NCBI RefSeq assembly: GCF_030709675.1
Contig: NZ_JAUZQD010000010.1
Span: forward strand, 62,001-126,000
Source of the DNA: Symbioplanes lichenis
GTDB taxonomy: Bacteria; Actinomycetota; Actinomycetes; Mycobacteriales; Micromonosporaceae
Length of the DNA: 64,000 nt
Reading direction: 5' to 3'
Below, piece after piece: positions 34,235 through 42,555 of the stretch; the stretch's first letter is position 1; every line of letters starts with the position of its first letter. The notes beneath the pieces were generated by a model, which had not been told where the DNA came from, ran no database searches, and worked only from the letters and a program-made list of their open reading frames with translations. A program made the position numbers and the translations under genes.

Positions 34235-34594
34235 GTGAGCACGATTCTGGTCGTCGACGACGAACCCGACCTGCGGTTCATACTGCGCCGCTTCTTCACG
34301 CGGGCCGGGCACGAGGTCACCGAGGCGGGTGACGGGGCCGCCGCGCTGGAAGCCGTGGCGCGGAAGCGCCCGGACCTGGTGGTGACCGACATGATGATGC
34401 CGGTCATGGGCGGAGCGGAGCTGATCCGCCGGCTGCGGGCCGATCCGGCGACCGCCGCCATCCCGATCTTGTCGGTCAGTGCCGACTGGCAGGTCGCCGA
34501 CGGTGCCGACGCCGCCCTCGCCAAGCCCTACCAGCGCGCTGAGCTGGTCGCCGTGGCCGAACGCCTGCTCCAGGAAGGACGCGTGAAGCAGTGA
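34235..34594 (+). CDS. Single-domain CheY-like response regulator
   Basis: A 119-aa receiver domain without an output domain: D8, D9, phosphoacceptor D52 (VVTDMMMPVMGG), a Ser at the T/S position (SVSADW) and the Lys of LAKPYQ. GTG at 34235 follows a GAGGAGCGGACGGGA region. Its stop overlaps the GTG of the KaiC-like gene, so both proteins are made together; the receiver may dock on or be read by the KaiC-like ATPase. No histidine kinase gene is adjacent. Confidence 0.92.
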   Translation: MSTILVVDDEPDLRFILRRFFTRAGHEVTEAGDGAAALEAVARKRPDLVVTDMMMPVMGGAELIRRLRADPATAAIPILSVSADWQVADGADAALAKPYQRAELVAVAERLLQEGRVKQ

Positions 34595-36054
34595 AGCATC
34601 TGGGGACCGGGCTGGCGGACCTCGACCTCATCCTCGGCGGCGGGCTGCTCCCCGGCTCGGTGGTGGTCGTCTCCGGGCCGCCCGGCACCGGCAAGACCAT
34701 TCTGGCGCAGCAGATCTGCTTCGCCGTCGCCACGGCCGAGCGCAAGGCGGTCTACTACACCACGCTGTCGGAGCCGCACGCCAAGCTCGTGAACAACCTG
34801 CGCCAGTTCTCCTTCTTCGACCCCGAGGCGCTGGGCAATCGCGTGGAGTACGTGCACCTGGGCGATCTGCTGCGCGACACCCAGGCCCCGCTCGATCCGC
34901 TGATCGACGAGGTGGTGCGCAAGGCGCTCGACGACGAGCCCGCCATCGTGGTCATCGACAGCACCAAGATGCTGCGCGACTTCGTCAGCGACCACATGCT
35001 GCGCGCGGCGCTCTACGACCTCACGAGCCGGGTGGCGCACAGCGGCGCCGTCCTGCTGCTGCTCGGCGAGTACACCGAGGAGGAGGTGCACACCGGGGTG
35101 GAGTCCGCTCTGGCCGACGGCATCATCATGTTGTCGTTGGAGATCCGGGAGCCGGTCGACCGGCGCGGGCTTCGGGTGCGCAAGATGCGCGGCGCGGCGC
35201 CGCTCGGTGGGACGCACACCGTGCACATCACGGGAAACGGTTTCAGTGTCTATCCGCGCCTCGAAGCGTTCCTGCCGACCGACATGCCGGCCCGGGGCAA
35301 GCGGATCACTTCCGGCATCAGGAACCTCGACGCTCTGATGGACGGCGGCATCCCCGACGGTGACGGGACGGTCGTACTGGGCCCGTCCGGTGTCGGCAAG
35401 ACGATCGGCTGCCTCGGATTCGTCGCCGAGGGGCTGGCGCGGGGCGAGCGCTGTCTCTACGTCACGTTCCAGGACACCATCGGGGAGCTGGAGGAGATGG
35501 CGGCCCGGTTCGGCTGGGACTTCCACGCCGCCCGCGAGCGGGACCAGCTGATCGTCGCGCACGTTCCGGTCGGCGCGCTCGACCTGGACCTGGACGTCCT
35601 GTCGGCGATGATCCGGCGCCATCTGACCGACGGATCGATCCGGCGCGTGGTCATCGACAGCCTGGCCGAGATGGCGCACGCCGCGCGCGAGGCGCAGCGC
35701 TTCCCCGCGTACCTGCGCAGCATGCTCGGCATCATCCGCGCCGCCGGCGCGTCGCTCTGGGTGACCAGCGAGATCCGCCTGCTCGGCCCGGTCGAGGATC
35801 CGCTCGCCGGGCTCATGTACCTGTTCCACAACGTGATTCAGGTGCGTTTCGTCGAGCATTGCGCCGAGATCGGCCGCGTGCTCAACATCGTCAAGATGCG
35901 CAACAGCAAACACACCCTCGGCATGTACGCCTGCCATGTCGACGACAACGGCGGCTTGCTCGTGGGTGAGCAGCTCGAGCGCGTCACCGGCATGCTCGGC
36001 TGGAGCGTGCTGCGCGACTGCCCGCCGTTGCCGGTGGCGGACACCCAGGCATGA
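34591..36054 (+). CDS. KaiC-like double RecA-domain ATPase
   Basis: A 487-aa protein with two KaiC domains. The first starts TGLADLDLILGGGLLPGS and has Walker A GPPGTGKT (residues 29-36); the second starts SGIRNLDALMDGGIPDGD with Walker A GPSGVGKT (about 264-271). Walker B-like strands are PAIVVIDSTKML and RRVVIDSLAEM. The two-domain layout matches cyanobacterial KaiC, but there are no kaiA or kaiB genes here; in other bacteria such proteins pair with receivers and have signalling roles. GTG 34591 overlaps the receiver gene stop. Confidence 0.92.
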   Translation: MKHLGTGLADLDLILGGGLLPGSVVVVSGPPGTGKTILAQQICFAVATAERKAVYYTTLSEPHAKLVNNLRQFSFFDPEALGNRVEYVHLGDLLRDTQAPLDPLIDEVVRKALDDEPAIVVIDSTKMLRDFVSDHMLRAALYDLTSRVAHSGAVLLLLGEYTEEEVHTGVESALADGIIMLSLEIREPVDRRGLRVRKMRGAAPLGGTHTVHITGNGFSVYPRLEAFLPTDMPARGKRITSGIRNLDALMDGGIPDGDGTVVLGPSGVGKTIGCLGFVAEGLARGERCLYVTFQDTIGELEEMAARFGWDFHAARERDQLIVAHVPVGALDLDLDVLSAMIRRHLTDGSIRRVVIDSLAEMAHAAREAQRFPAYLRSMLGIIRAAGASLWVTSEIRLLGPVEDPLAGLMYLFHNVIQVRFVEHCAEIGRVLNIVKMRNSKHTLGMYACHVDDNGGLLVGEQLERVTGMLGWSVLRDCPPLPVADTQA

Positions 36055-36058
36055 GTAC

Positions 36059-36080
36059 GGCGCCCCGGGGCCGGGGCGCC
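36059..36080. terminator. Strong GC hairpin between convergent genes
   Basis: GGCGCCCCGG (36059-36068) and CCGGGGCGCC (36071-36080) are perfect complementary arms; the tip would open to a small loop. It lies 5 bp after the KaiC-like stop and on the exit side of the RTX gene, so it can terminate from both directions. Confidence 0.65.
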
Positions 36081-36168
36081 GCGCTCGTGCGTGCTCACCT
36101 CTCGCGGTTCACCGGCTCCGGGGCCGGGGCGCCGCGCTCGCGCGTGCTCACTTCTCGCAGTTCACCTT
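36067..36168. repeat. 53-bp direct duplication of the RTX gene 3' end
   Basis: The sequence from 36120 to about 36168, which holds the last codons, stop and downstream bases of the RTX gene, recurs 53 bp away at 36067-36115 with three mismatches in 49. The copied stop triplet (TGA on the minus strand) is at 36097-36095, the real one at 36150-36148. Confidence 0.85.
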
Positions 36169-37038
36169 GGTGCCGGCGGCGCGTACGTAGCAGGCGTCGC
36201 CCTTGACATGCTTGCCTCCGTCGAGCCGGTCGCGGGCGGTCGCGCTGCCGGAGCCGGGGGAGTACTCGCCGACCAGGTAGTCGTCGCCCTTCTCGCCCTT
36301 GACCACGTCGTTGCCCGCGCCGCCGGTGATGCGGTCGTTGCCGTCGCCGCCCAGGAGGTAGTCGTCGCCCTCGGTGCCGTAGATGGTGTCAGCACCGTCG
36401 GGAACGTCGCCGTCGAGCTCACCGCCGACGATCGAGTCGTTGCCCGCGCCGCCGTGCAGCGTGTCGGCGCCGCCGCTGCCGGACACGGAATCGTTGCCCG
36501 CGCCGGCGTAGACGGTGTCGTTCCCGCCGCCGCCGTTGATGCCGTCGTTGCCGGCCAGCCCGTAGAGCCGGTCCTTGCCGGCGCCCCCGAGCAGGTTGTC
36601 GTTGCCGCTGCCGCCGTCGATCCAGTCGCCGCCCGTGCCCGCGATGAGCTGGTCGTTGCCGGTGCTGCCCCACGCCTTCATCGGGACGGACGTCTTGTTC
36701 CAGAGGAAGTCGTTCTTGTCGCCGAGCAGGACCGTTACCTGCGTGGTCTTCTTCGCGGTCGTGCACTTGACCTTGGTCTTGTCGCCCTTGACCGCCTGGC
36801 AGCCCTTGCCGGCCTTGACCGCCACCTTGTCGTCGAGCGTGACCGTCCGGCCCGAGACCGTGACGACCAGGGAGTTCGCCTGGCCCGCCGCCGCGGTGAA
36901 CTTGACGACGGTGCCGATCACCTGCGCCTGCCCGGTCGTGGCGGCCGAGGCCGGCGCGGCGAGAAAGGCGGTCGTGGCCACCATCGTCGCGGCGGGTACG
37001 GCGACGGCCGCGAGCATCGTGCGCTTGCTGAGATTCAT
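36148..37038 (-). CDS. Secreted RTX calcium-binding repeat protein
   Basis: A 296-aa protein with a signal peptide (AVAVPAATMVATTAFLAAPASAA), a first domain of about 100 residues with two Cys (KAGKGCQAVKGDKTKVKCTTAKK), and then about eight Gly-Asp-rich nonapeptide repeats (GGSGNDNLLGGAGKDRL, GGAGNDSIVGG, GGDGNDRITGGAGNDVV). These bind calcium and fold as a beta-roll outside the cell. The C-terminus has two more Cys (GDACYVRAAGTKVNCEK), a possible disulfide. No enzymatic domain is present, so a structural or adhesive role is likely. Confidence 0.9.
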   Translation of the reverse strand: MNLSKRTMLAAVAVPAATMVATTAFLAAPASAATTGQAQVIGTVVKFTAAAGQANSLVVTVSGRTVTLDDKVAVKAGKGCQAVKGDKTKVKCTTAKKTTQVTVLLGDKNDFLWNKTSVPMKAWGSTGNDQLIAGTGGDWIDGGSGNDNLLGGAGKDRLYGLAGNDGINGGGGNDTVYAGAGNDSVSGSGGADTLHGGAGNDSIVGGELDGDVPDGADTIYGTEGDDYLLGGDGNDRITGGAGNDVVKGEKGDDYLVGEYSPGSGSATARDRLDGGKHVKGDACYVRAAGTKVNCEK

Positions 37039-37119
37039 GCTGTCCCCCGTGCTGGATCCGTTTGCTGTGAACGAATCCTAAGAGGACGGCTCCGCCCGAT
37101 CCCTCCCTGATTCGTGCCA

Positions 37120-37131
37120 GGAACCGGTTCC
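37120..37131. promoter_or_regulatory. Perfect palindrome GGAACCGGTTCC
   Basis: A 12-bp perfect palindrome between the divergent RTX and protease genes. It resembles LacI/GalR-type sites and could serve both promoters. AT-rich sequence with TATAAA at 37162-37167 lies between it and the protease start and may hold the protease -10 region. Confidence 0.4.
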
Positions 37132-37213
37132 CGCAGAATCTGGAAATGTTGTTAACTGTGTTATAAATTGGCAAGCATCGATGTATGGCCCTGGAGCGAG
37201 GGAGTTGATCGAT

Positions 37214-38335
37214 GTGGTGACAACGATGTCGGGCCGCGTGACGGCGGTGCTGGCGGTGGCTGTCCTGGCCGCCGGTGTCCAGGTGGCGCCGGCCGCGGCG
37301 GGTACGCCTGTCATGGCGGCCGGCTCAGGCGACGGGTGGGCGCGGATGGGGCAGCAGCGGCCCCTCGTGGCGGCGGCGACGGCGATCCGCTGGGAGGTCG
37401 AACGGCACGACTACCCCGGCTACGCGGGCATCGTGCTCGAGGACAAAGCCGTCGCCCTGTGGTGGAAGGGCGCCGTGCCCGCCTCGATGAGCCGCGTGAT
37501 CACGGCCGCGACCCGCTCGGCTCCGGTGGAAGTGCGGGCCGCGCAGTACTCGCTCGGCGAGCTGCGTACCGCTGCCGCGCGGTTCCGGGCCGGGAACGCG
37601 GGCGTCGAGAGCGTCAAGTTCCAGCCCGACGGGAGCGGCCTGATCGCGAGCATGCGCGGTGGCGCGGCCCGGGCGGCGGACGCCGGCGTCCCGGTCACCG
37701 TCGTGCATGAGCCGGCCCTCCAGCCCATCAGCCGCGACGACGACTGGGCGCCGTGGAAGGGCGGCGCGACCATCGTCAACGCCACCCGGTCGACGGCGTG
37801 CACGGCGGGCTTCGGCGTCCGCGCGAACGGTGCGAGCTATCTGCTGACCGCGGCCCACTGCGGTCAGACCGGCGACCGCATCCAGGACGCCCGCGGCGAG
37901 TTCATCGGCACGGTCGGGAACCGCAACCAGGACCACGACGTCGCGCTGATCCCCACGAGCGGCGTGGACGGATACGTTTACGTCGGCACCCCGACCGACG
38001 GCGTCGTCTCCCCGGTCGAGGGCTGGGGCTGGACCTTCGTCGGTGAGTACCTGTGTCAGAGCGGTGTCAGCAGTTCCCGCGAGCTGGGCCGGCCGGTGTG
38101 CAACCTGAAGGTGTTGTTCTACTACGACGACAAGGAGGACCTGGTCGAGGCGGAGCAGACCGAGGGGCAGACCGCGGCGCGCCCCGGGGACAGCGGCGGC
38201 CCGATCTATTCGGTGTCGGCGAGCGGCAAGCTGGTCGCCAAGGGCACGACCACTCGGGTGGCCGGTGCTCGGATCGGCTTCCAGGACTACGGCACCGCGT
38301 GGCGCGACTTCGGCATCACACCCGCCACGCGATGA
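37214..38335 (+). CDS. Secreted S1-family (chymotrypsin-like) serine protease
   Basis: A 373-aa exported protein. GTG 37214 follows GGGAG by about 9 bp and leads into a signal peptide (VTAVLAVAVLAAGVQVAPAAAG); ATG 37181 is an in-frame alternative. A propeptide-like region of about 130 residues precedes the protease domain. The triad is visible: His in LLTAAHCG, Asp in DHDVALIPTS, Ser in RPGDSGGPIY. Paired Cys fit disulfides (ACTAGFG with AAHCG; LCQSG with VCNLK). The layout resembles streptogrisin-type proteases with an inhibitory pro-domain. It is divergent from the RTX gene. Confidence 0.92.
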   Translation: MVTTMSGRVTAVLAVAVLAAGVQVAPAAAGTPVMAAGSGDGWARMGQQRPLVAAATAIRWEVERHDYPGYAGIVLEDKAVALWWKGAVPASMSRVITAATRSAPVEVRAAQYSLGELRTAAARFRAGNAGVESVKFQPDGSGLIASMRGGAARAADAGVPVTVVHEPALQPISRDDDWAPWKGGATIVNATRSTACTAGFGVRANGASYLLTAAHCGQTGDRIQDARGEFIGTVGNRNQDHDVALIPTSGVDGYVYVGTPTDGVVSPVEGWGWTFVGEYLCQSGVSSSRELGRPVCNLKVLFYYDDKEDLVEAEQTEGQTAARPGDSGGPIYSVSASGKLVAKGTTTRVAGARIGFQDYGTAWRDFGITPATR

Positions 38336-38393
38336 TGCTTGCCGCGGCGGCGTCGGCGGGCCGCGTCGCGCTTGCCCCGCGATGACCCTTGCC
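38324..38393 (+). repeat. 50-bp spaced duplication of the protease gene 3' end
   Basis: GCCACGCGATGATGCTTGCC (38324-38343) spans the protease stop; GCCCCGCGATGACCCTTGCC (38374-38393) repeats it 50 bp later with three mismatches in 20, keeping TGA (38383-38385). Confidence 0.65.
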
Positions 38394-38425
38394 CGGCGCG
38401 GCTCCGGCGGTCCACTCTGGACTGC

Positions 38426-39655
38426 GTGATCAGTGAACTCGCGCAGAGCTACGATCCGCTCGGAGTGCACGCCGAGGACCCGTACCCCTTCTATGCCGAG
38501 GCCCGGCGCCGCGAGCCGGTGTTCTGGTCGGAGCGGGTGGACGCCTGGGTGGTCACGCGCTTCCGGGACGTGGAAACGGTCCTCAAGGACTGGGAGGGCT
38601 TCTCCTCGGCCAACAGTCTGCGCGCGATCCGGCCGCTCTATCCGGCGACCCTGGCCGCACTGGCCGAGGGCCTGCCCCCGAAGCCGGACCACGTCACCTC
38701 CGACGGCGAGGTGCATCGCCGGCTCCGCCAGCCCTACTCCCGGCATCTGACGGCCCCGGGGCGGATCAAGGGTCTGGAACCCGGGATCCGTGCCCGGGCC
38801 GACGCGCTGGTGGACTCGTTCGCCGCGTCCGGACAGGCCGATCTGATCACGCGGTTCGCCCAGCCGCTGCCGTTGGAAACCGCTTCCGGAATGTTCGGAA
38901 TCGCGCCCCCGGACGTGCCGATCGTCAAGGAGGGCAGCGAATCCGCGTTCCGGCTCGGCAGCGCCGACCTGTCGGAGGCGGACGAGGAAGCTGCGGCGCG
39001 CGCGGTCGTCATTTACAAACAACTGCTCGCCGAGTACGTCCGGCAGCGCCGGCTCGCCCCGACCGGCGACCTGATCAGCGACGTCACGGCGGCGCTCGTG
39101 GACGGCGACGGGCCGCTGACTCCCGACGAGACGGCGGAAGTGGCCGGATCATTGGCGAGCACCTTCGGGGCGGGGCACATCACCACGGCTGACCTCATCG
39201 GCAGCGCCCTCAAATTGCTGGTCGGGCATCCGGAGCAGTGGGAGTTGCTGGTCCGCGAGCCGTTGCTGATCCCGGGCGCGATCGAGGAAGTGCTGCGCTT
39301 CGAGGCGCCGATTCCGACGATGTTCCGCCATGCCACCCGTACGGCGGAGATCGGTGGGGTGGAAATCCCGGCCGGCGCGGACGTGCTGGTGGTGTTCGCC
39401 TCGGCGAACCGGGACGAGGAGCGCTACGCCGACGCGGACCGCTTCGACGTGACGCGGAAGCCGGCGCGGCACTTCGCCTTCGGCGCGGGCGTGCACACCT
39501 GTGTCGGCGCGGCGGCGGCCCGGTCGCAGGCGCGCATCGCGCTGCAGGTGCTCACCGAACGGCTGCCGGGACTGAAGCCGGTTCCCGGACGCGAGATTCC
39601 GATCCGCCGGTCGATCAACGTCCGTGGCCCGCTGGCTCTCGAGCTGACGTGGTGA
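38426..39655 (+). CDS. Cytochrome P450
   Basis: A 409-aa soluble bacterial P450. The I-helix oxygen-binding stretch is FGAGHITTADL, the K-helix ExxR is EEVLRFE, and the heme loop FAFGAGVHTCVGAAAARSQ carries the axial Cys359. It needs external ferredoxin and reductase; none is adjacent. GTG 38426 has no clear ribosome-binding site, so it may be leaderless or start slightly elsewhere. The substrate is unknown. Confidence 0.93.
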   Translation: MISELAQSYDPLGVHAEDPYPFYAEARRREPVFWSERVDAWVVTRFRDVETVLKDWEGFSSANSLRAIRPLYPATLAALAEGLPPKPDHVTSDGEVHRRLRQPYSRHLTAPGRIKGLEPGIRARADALVDSFAASGQADLITRFAQPLPLETASGMFGIAPPDVPIVKEGSESAFRLGSADLSEADEEAAARAVVIYKQLLAEYVRQRRLAPTGDLISDVTAALVDGDGPLTPDETAEVAGSLASTFGAGHITTADLIGSALKLLVGHPEQWELLVREPLLIPGAIEEVLRFEAPIPTMFRHATRTAEIGGVEIPAGADVLVVFASANRDEERYADADRFDVTRKPARHFAFGAGVHTCVGAAAARSQARIALQVLTERLPGLKPVPGREIPIRRSINVRGPLALELTW

Positions 39656-39670
39656 TCCTCAGTGGACCCT

Positions 39671-39696
39671 TTACTAGATCGACCATGGTGAGTTTA
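39671..39696. promoter_or_regulatory. TTTACT direct repeats with ACCATGGT palindrome before the BMP operon
   Basis: Two TTTACT copies, 22 bp apart, flank ACCATGGT in the 49-bp gap before the BMP lipoprotein gene. The short AT-rich tract stands out and is where an operator or promoter is expected. No regulator is identified. Confidence 0.3.
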
Positions 39697-39704
39697 CTGG
39701 GGAG

Positions 39705-40784
39705 GTGAGGAGAGCCCTGCGAGCGGTCGCCGCCGGAGCCACGGTCGTCGCGCTCACCGCCTGTGTCAGCAACGACGAGACCGCGACCCCGCCGCCGCCG
39801 TCCGGCAGCAGCAGTTCCGGCGCGGGTGCCGTCCTGCCGGGGGAGCCCGACGTGAACGGCGACGGCAAGGTGGTCATCGGGGTGCTCAGCCCCGGCGACA
39901 TCAACGACAACGGCTACTACGAGAGCTTCGTGGTCAAGGCCGAAGCCTTCGCCCGGAAGCAGGGCTGGACTGTCGTGAAACGCGGAAAGGTACCGGTTTC
40001 CGAAGCACTCACCGCGGCCCGGGCGCTGTGTCAGCAGAAGGCCGACATGGTGGCGATCGGCGCCAGCGAGCTGAAGGACGCCATCCCGGCTTCCGAGGAA
40101 GCGGTCTGCGAGAAGACCGCGTGGTACGTGCCCTCGTCCGCCAACGTCCCGCAGACCCCGAAGATCATGCTGTCCAGCGACGACCCGAACCAGTCGATGC
40201 TCGTCGCCGGATATGCCGCCGGGCTCCTGATGCAGCCGAAGGGCGCCACGAAGGCCGGCTTCGTCACCGGGCCGGAGGCCGACTTCACGAAAATCGCCTC
40301 GGCCGCGTTCCAGGCCGGACTGCGCGAGCTGATCCCGGCGGCGACGGTCGTGACCACGTACACCGGGGACTTCGACGACTCGGGCAAGGCCCGCGAGGCC
40401 ACGCAGGCGCAGCTCAGCCAGGGCGTGACGACGATCTATCCGTACCTGGGCGGCGCGACCGACGCGGCGACGGCGCTGGCCAATTCCGCTCGGGCCGTCA
40501 CCCTCACGCCGGGCACGGACCGGTGCGCCTCGACCGATCCGTCCTTCGACATCTCCGTATTGTTCGACCCGGGCGACTATTTCGCGGCGGCGCTCGAGCT
40601 TTATGCCAAGGGACAGCTCGCGATGGGCGTCACCAAGACGTGGCAACTGGGCGTGGACCCGTACCCGACAGTGAAGTTGTGCCGCGGCACCGCCGAGCAG
40701 AACGCGAAGCTCGCGGCCTTCATCGCCGACATCGGCCGCGGCACGATCGACCCGGTGGCCGAGGTGCGGCGACTTGGCTCCTGA
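39705..40784 (+). CDS. BMP-family nucleoside-binding lipoprotein
   Basis: A 359-aa substrate-binding protein with a lipoprotein signal (AVAAGATVVALTAC, acylated Cys20) and a Ser/Pro-rich spacer. The BMP/PnrA pattern is visible in VVIGVLSPGDINDNGYYESF, ADMVAIGASELKDAIP and GVTTIYPYLGGATDAA. It delivers nucleosides or related compounds to the importer encoded by the next three genes. GTG 39705 has a GGGGAGG site. The next gene starts inside its last codons. Confidence 0.9.
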   Translation: MRRALRAVAAGATVVALTACVSNDETATPPPPSGSSSSGAGAVLPGEPDVNGDGKVVIGVLSPGDINDNGYYESFVVKAEAFARKQGWTVVKRGKVPVSEALTAARALCQQKADMVAIGASELKDAIPASEEAVCEKTAWYVPSSANVPQTPKIMLSSDDPNQSMLVAGYAAGLLMQPKGATKAGFVTGPEADFTKIASAAFQAGLRELIPAATVVTTYTGDFDDSGKAREATQAQLSQGVTTIYPYLGGATDAATALANSARAVTLTPGTDRCASTDPSFDISVLFDPGDYFAAALELYAKGQLAMGVTKTWQLGVDPYPTVKLCRGTAEQNAKLAAFIADIGRGTIDPVAEVRRLGS

Positions 40785-42378
40785 GCCGGCCCTGCGCCTG
40801 CGGGGAATCACCAGACGGTACGGGCCGGTGGTCGCCTGCGACGCCGTGGATCTCACCGTGTCGCGCGGGGAGATTCACGGGCTCCTGGGCGAGAACGGCG
40901 CGGGCAAGTCGACACTCATGCGGATCCTGCTCGGCCTGGAGACGCGCGACGCCGGAACCGTCGAGCGCGACGGCCGTCCGGTCACCGTCACCGGGCCGAG
41001 GGAGGCGGCGGCGCTCGGCATCGGCATGGTCCACCAGCACTTCAGCCTCGTCGATCCGCTCACCGTGTGGGAGAACGTCATCCTCGGCGACCGCGGCCCG
41101 GTGCGGCGGGCGGCGGCGGTGGCGTCGGTGCGAGAGGTGTCCGCGCGCTACGGTCTGGCGATCGATCCGACGGCCCGCGTCTCGGCCCTGTCGGCGGGGG
41201 AGCGGCAGCGGGTGGAGCTGCTCAAATGCCTGCGGCGGGATCCGGCTGTGCTGGTCATGGACGAGCCTACGTCGGTGCTGACAGGGGCGGAGTCGGCGGA
41301 ATTGTTCGCCGTCCTGCGCCGGATGGTGGCGGCCGAGGACCGCGCCGTGGTGCTGATCAGCCACAAGTTGCCCGAGATCATGGCGGCGACCGACCGGGTC
41401 ACCGTGCTGCGGGCCGGTCGCGTCGTTTTCCGGAGTCCGACCGCCGCCACGACGCCCGCCGAGCTGGCCCGCGAGATGGTCGGGCGTGAGGTCTCGCTCG
41501 GCGCGGCGGTCGGCGTGCTGAGCTCTGCCTCCGCGCCGGCCTCTTCCTTGCCTGCGCCTTCCTCGGCCGCTCCTTCTCCTCCCGTTTCTTCCCCGGTTGC
41601 GTGCTCCTTGGCTGCGGCCTTGGCGCCTGCTTCACATTCGATCGCCGGCGACGGGCCCGCCTTGCGCGTTTCGGAACTGACCGCGCCCACCCTCGACGGC
41701 TTGCGGCTGGAGGTCCGGCCGGGGGAGATCGTCGGGCTCTACGGCGCCGAGGGCAACGGCCAGAGGATGCTCGGCGACATCTTGAGCGGCCTGACGGTCC
41801 CGGACGCCGGCACGGTCGAAGTGGCCGGCGCTGTGGTCGACCTCCGCCGCTCCGGCGCCCTGCACGACGCGGGCCTGGGCATGGTTCCCGAGGACCGACA
41901 CCACGCCGGCGTGGTCCTCGACATGAGCGTCGCGGACAACTTGGTCATGACTGCTTTGAGCGAAGTGAGCACTCGCGTCGTCGTCAACCGCCGCCGTCTG
42001 CGCGCCCGGGCCCGCCGCCTGGCCGACGAGTACGGGATCACGGCCGCCTCCCTGGACGCGCCGCTGCGCACTTTGTCGGGTGGCAACCAGCAGCGCGTGG
42101 TGCTGGCCCGGGAACTGTCGGCCCGCCCCCGGGTTCTCGTCGCCGCCCAGCCGTCGCGCGGGCTGGACATCGGCGCCGTCGAGGACATGTACACCCGCCT
42201 GCGCCGGTGCGCGGAAGACGGCATAGCCGTGCTGATCATCTCCACGGAGCTGGCGGAGGTTCTCGCGCTCACCAGCCGGATAGCGGTCATCGCCGGTGGC
42301 CGCATCGCCGGAGAAACAGCCACGGCGGACGCCACAGCCGAGCACCTCGGCCTCCTCATCGGCGGCCTCCGTTCATGA
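40774..42378 (+). CDS. Nucleoside/sugar ABC transporter ATPase, two-domain
   Basis: A 534-aa protein with two nucleotide-binding domains. Domain 1: Walker A GENGAGKST, signature LSAGERQR, Walker B VLVMDEPT. Domain 2: a degenerate Walker A (YGAEGNGQRM) and signature LSGGNQQR, as is usual in BMP-type importers. An Ala/Ser/Pro-rich linker of about 42 residues (nt 41516-41640) separates them and is longer than normal. The start TTG at 40774 overlaps the binding-protein gene by 11 bp. Confidence 0.92.
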   Translation: MAPEPALRLRGITRRYGPVVACDAVDLTVSRGEIHGLLGENGAGKSTLMRILLGLETRDAGTVERDGRPVTVTGPREAAALGIGMVHQHFSLVDPLTVWENVILGDRGPVRRAAAVASVREVSARYGLAIDPTARVSALSAGERQRVELLKCLRRDPAVLVMDEPTSVLTGAESAELFAVLRRMVAAEDRAVVLISHKLPEIMAATDRVTVLRAGRVVFRSPTAATTPAELAREMVGREVSLGAAVGVLSSASAPASSLPAPSSAAPSPPVSSPVACSLAAALAPASHSIAGDGPALRVSELTAPTLDGLRLEVRPGEIVGLYGAEGNGQRMLGDILSGLTVPDAGTVEVAGAVVDLRRSGALHDAGLGMVPEDRHHAGVVLDMSVADNLVMTALSEVSTRVVVNRRRLRARARRLADEYGITAASLDAPLRTLSGGNQQRVVLARELSARPRVLVAAQPSRGLDIGAVEDMYTRLRRCAEDGIAVLIISTELAEVLALTSRIAVIAGGRIAGETATADATAEHLGLLIGGLRS

Positions 42379-42555
42379 GCGCCTACGTCCATGGTTCTCG
42401 TTCGTGTCAGTGGTGCGCGCTCGTGGCCGTCGCGCCGCTGGGCGCCGACCGGTGCCGTGCGCATCCTCCGGCACCCGACGAGCCGGCCCGGCAGGGAATG
42501 GCGGGCTTCCGCGGCGCGGTGCGCTGGTGATGGTCTTGTCCGGCGTGGTGCGGTC
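42379..42555. other. Gap inside the BMP operon
   Basis: These 177 bp separate the ATPase and first permease genes, unusually wide for this operon type. An ATG at 42375 overlaps the ATPase stop and opens a 51-codon frame to 42530, but its codon use is not convincing. No terminator was found. Confidence 0.4.

Noticed and set aside
38874..38892. GGAAACCGCTTCC-like operator inside the first P450 gene
   Set aside because: It differs from the LacI-type site in the centre and lies in coding sequence where such codons are common.
39656..39704. Insertion boundary suggested by the AT-rich TTTACT repeats before the BMP operon
   Set aside because: No inverted termini, target duplication or mobile genes adjoin it; a promoter or operator is simpler.
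42375..42530. Small 51-codon gene overlapping the BMP ATPase stop
   Set aside because: The ATGA overlap is attractive, but the sequence has no recognisable fold, hydrophobic segment or strong codon bias, so it is described only as a gap.
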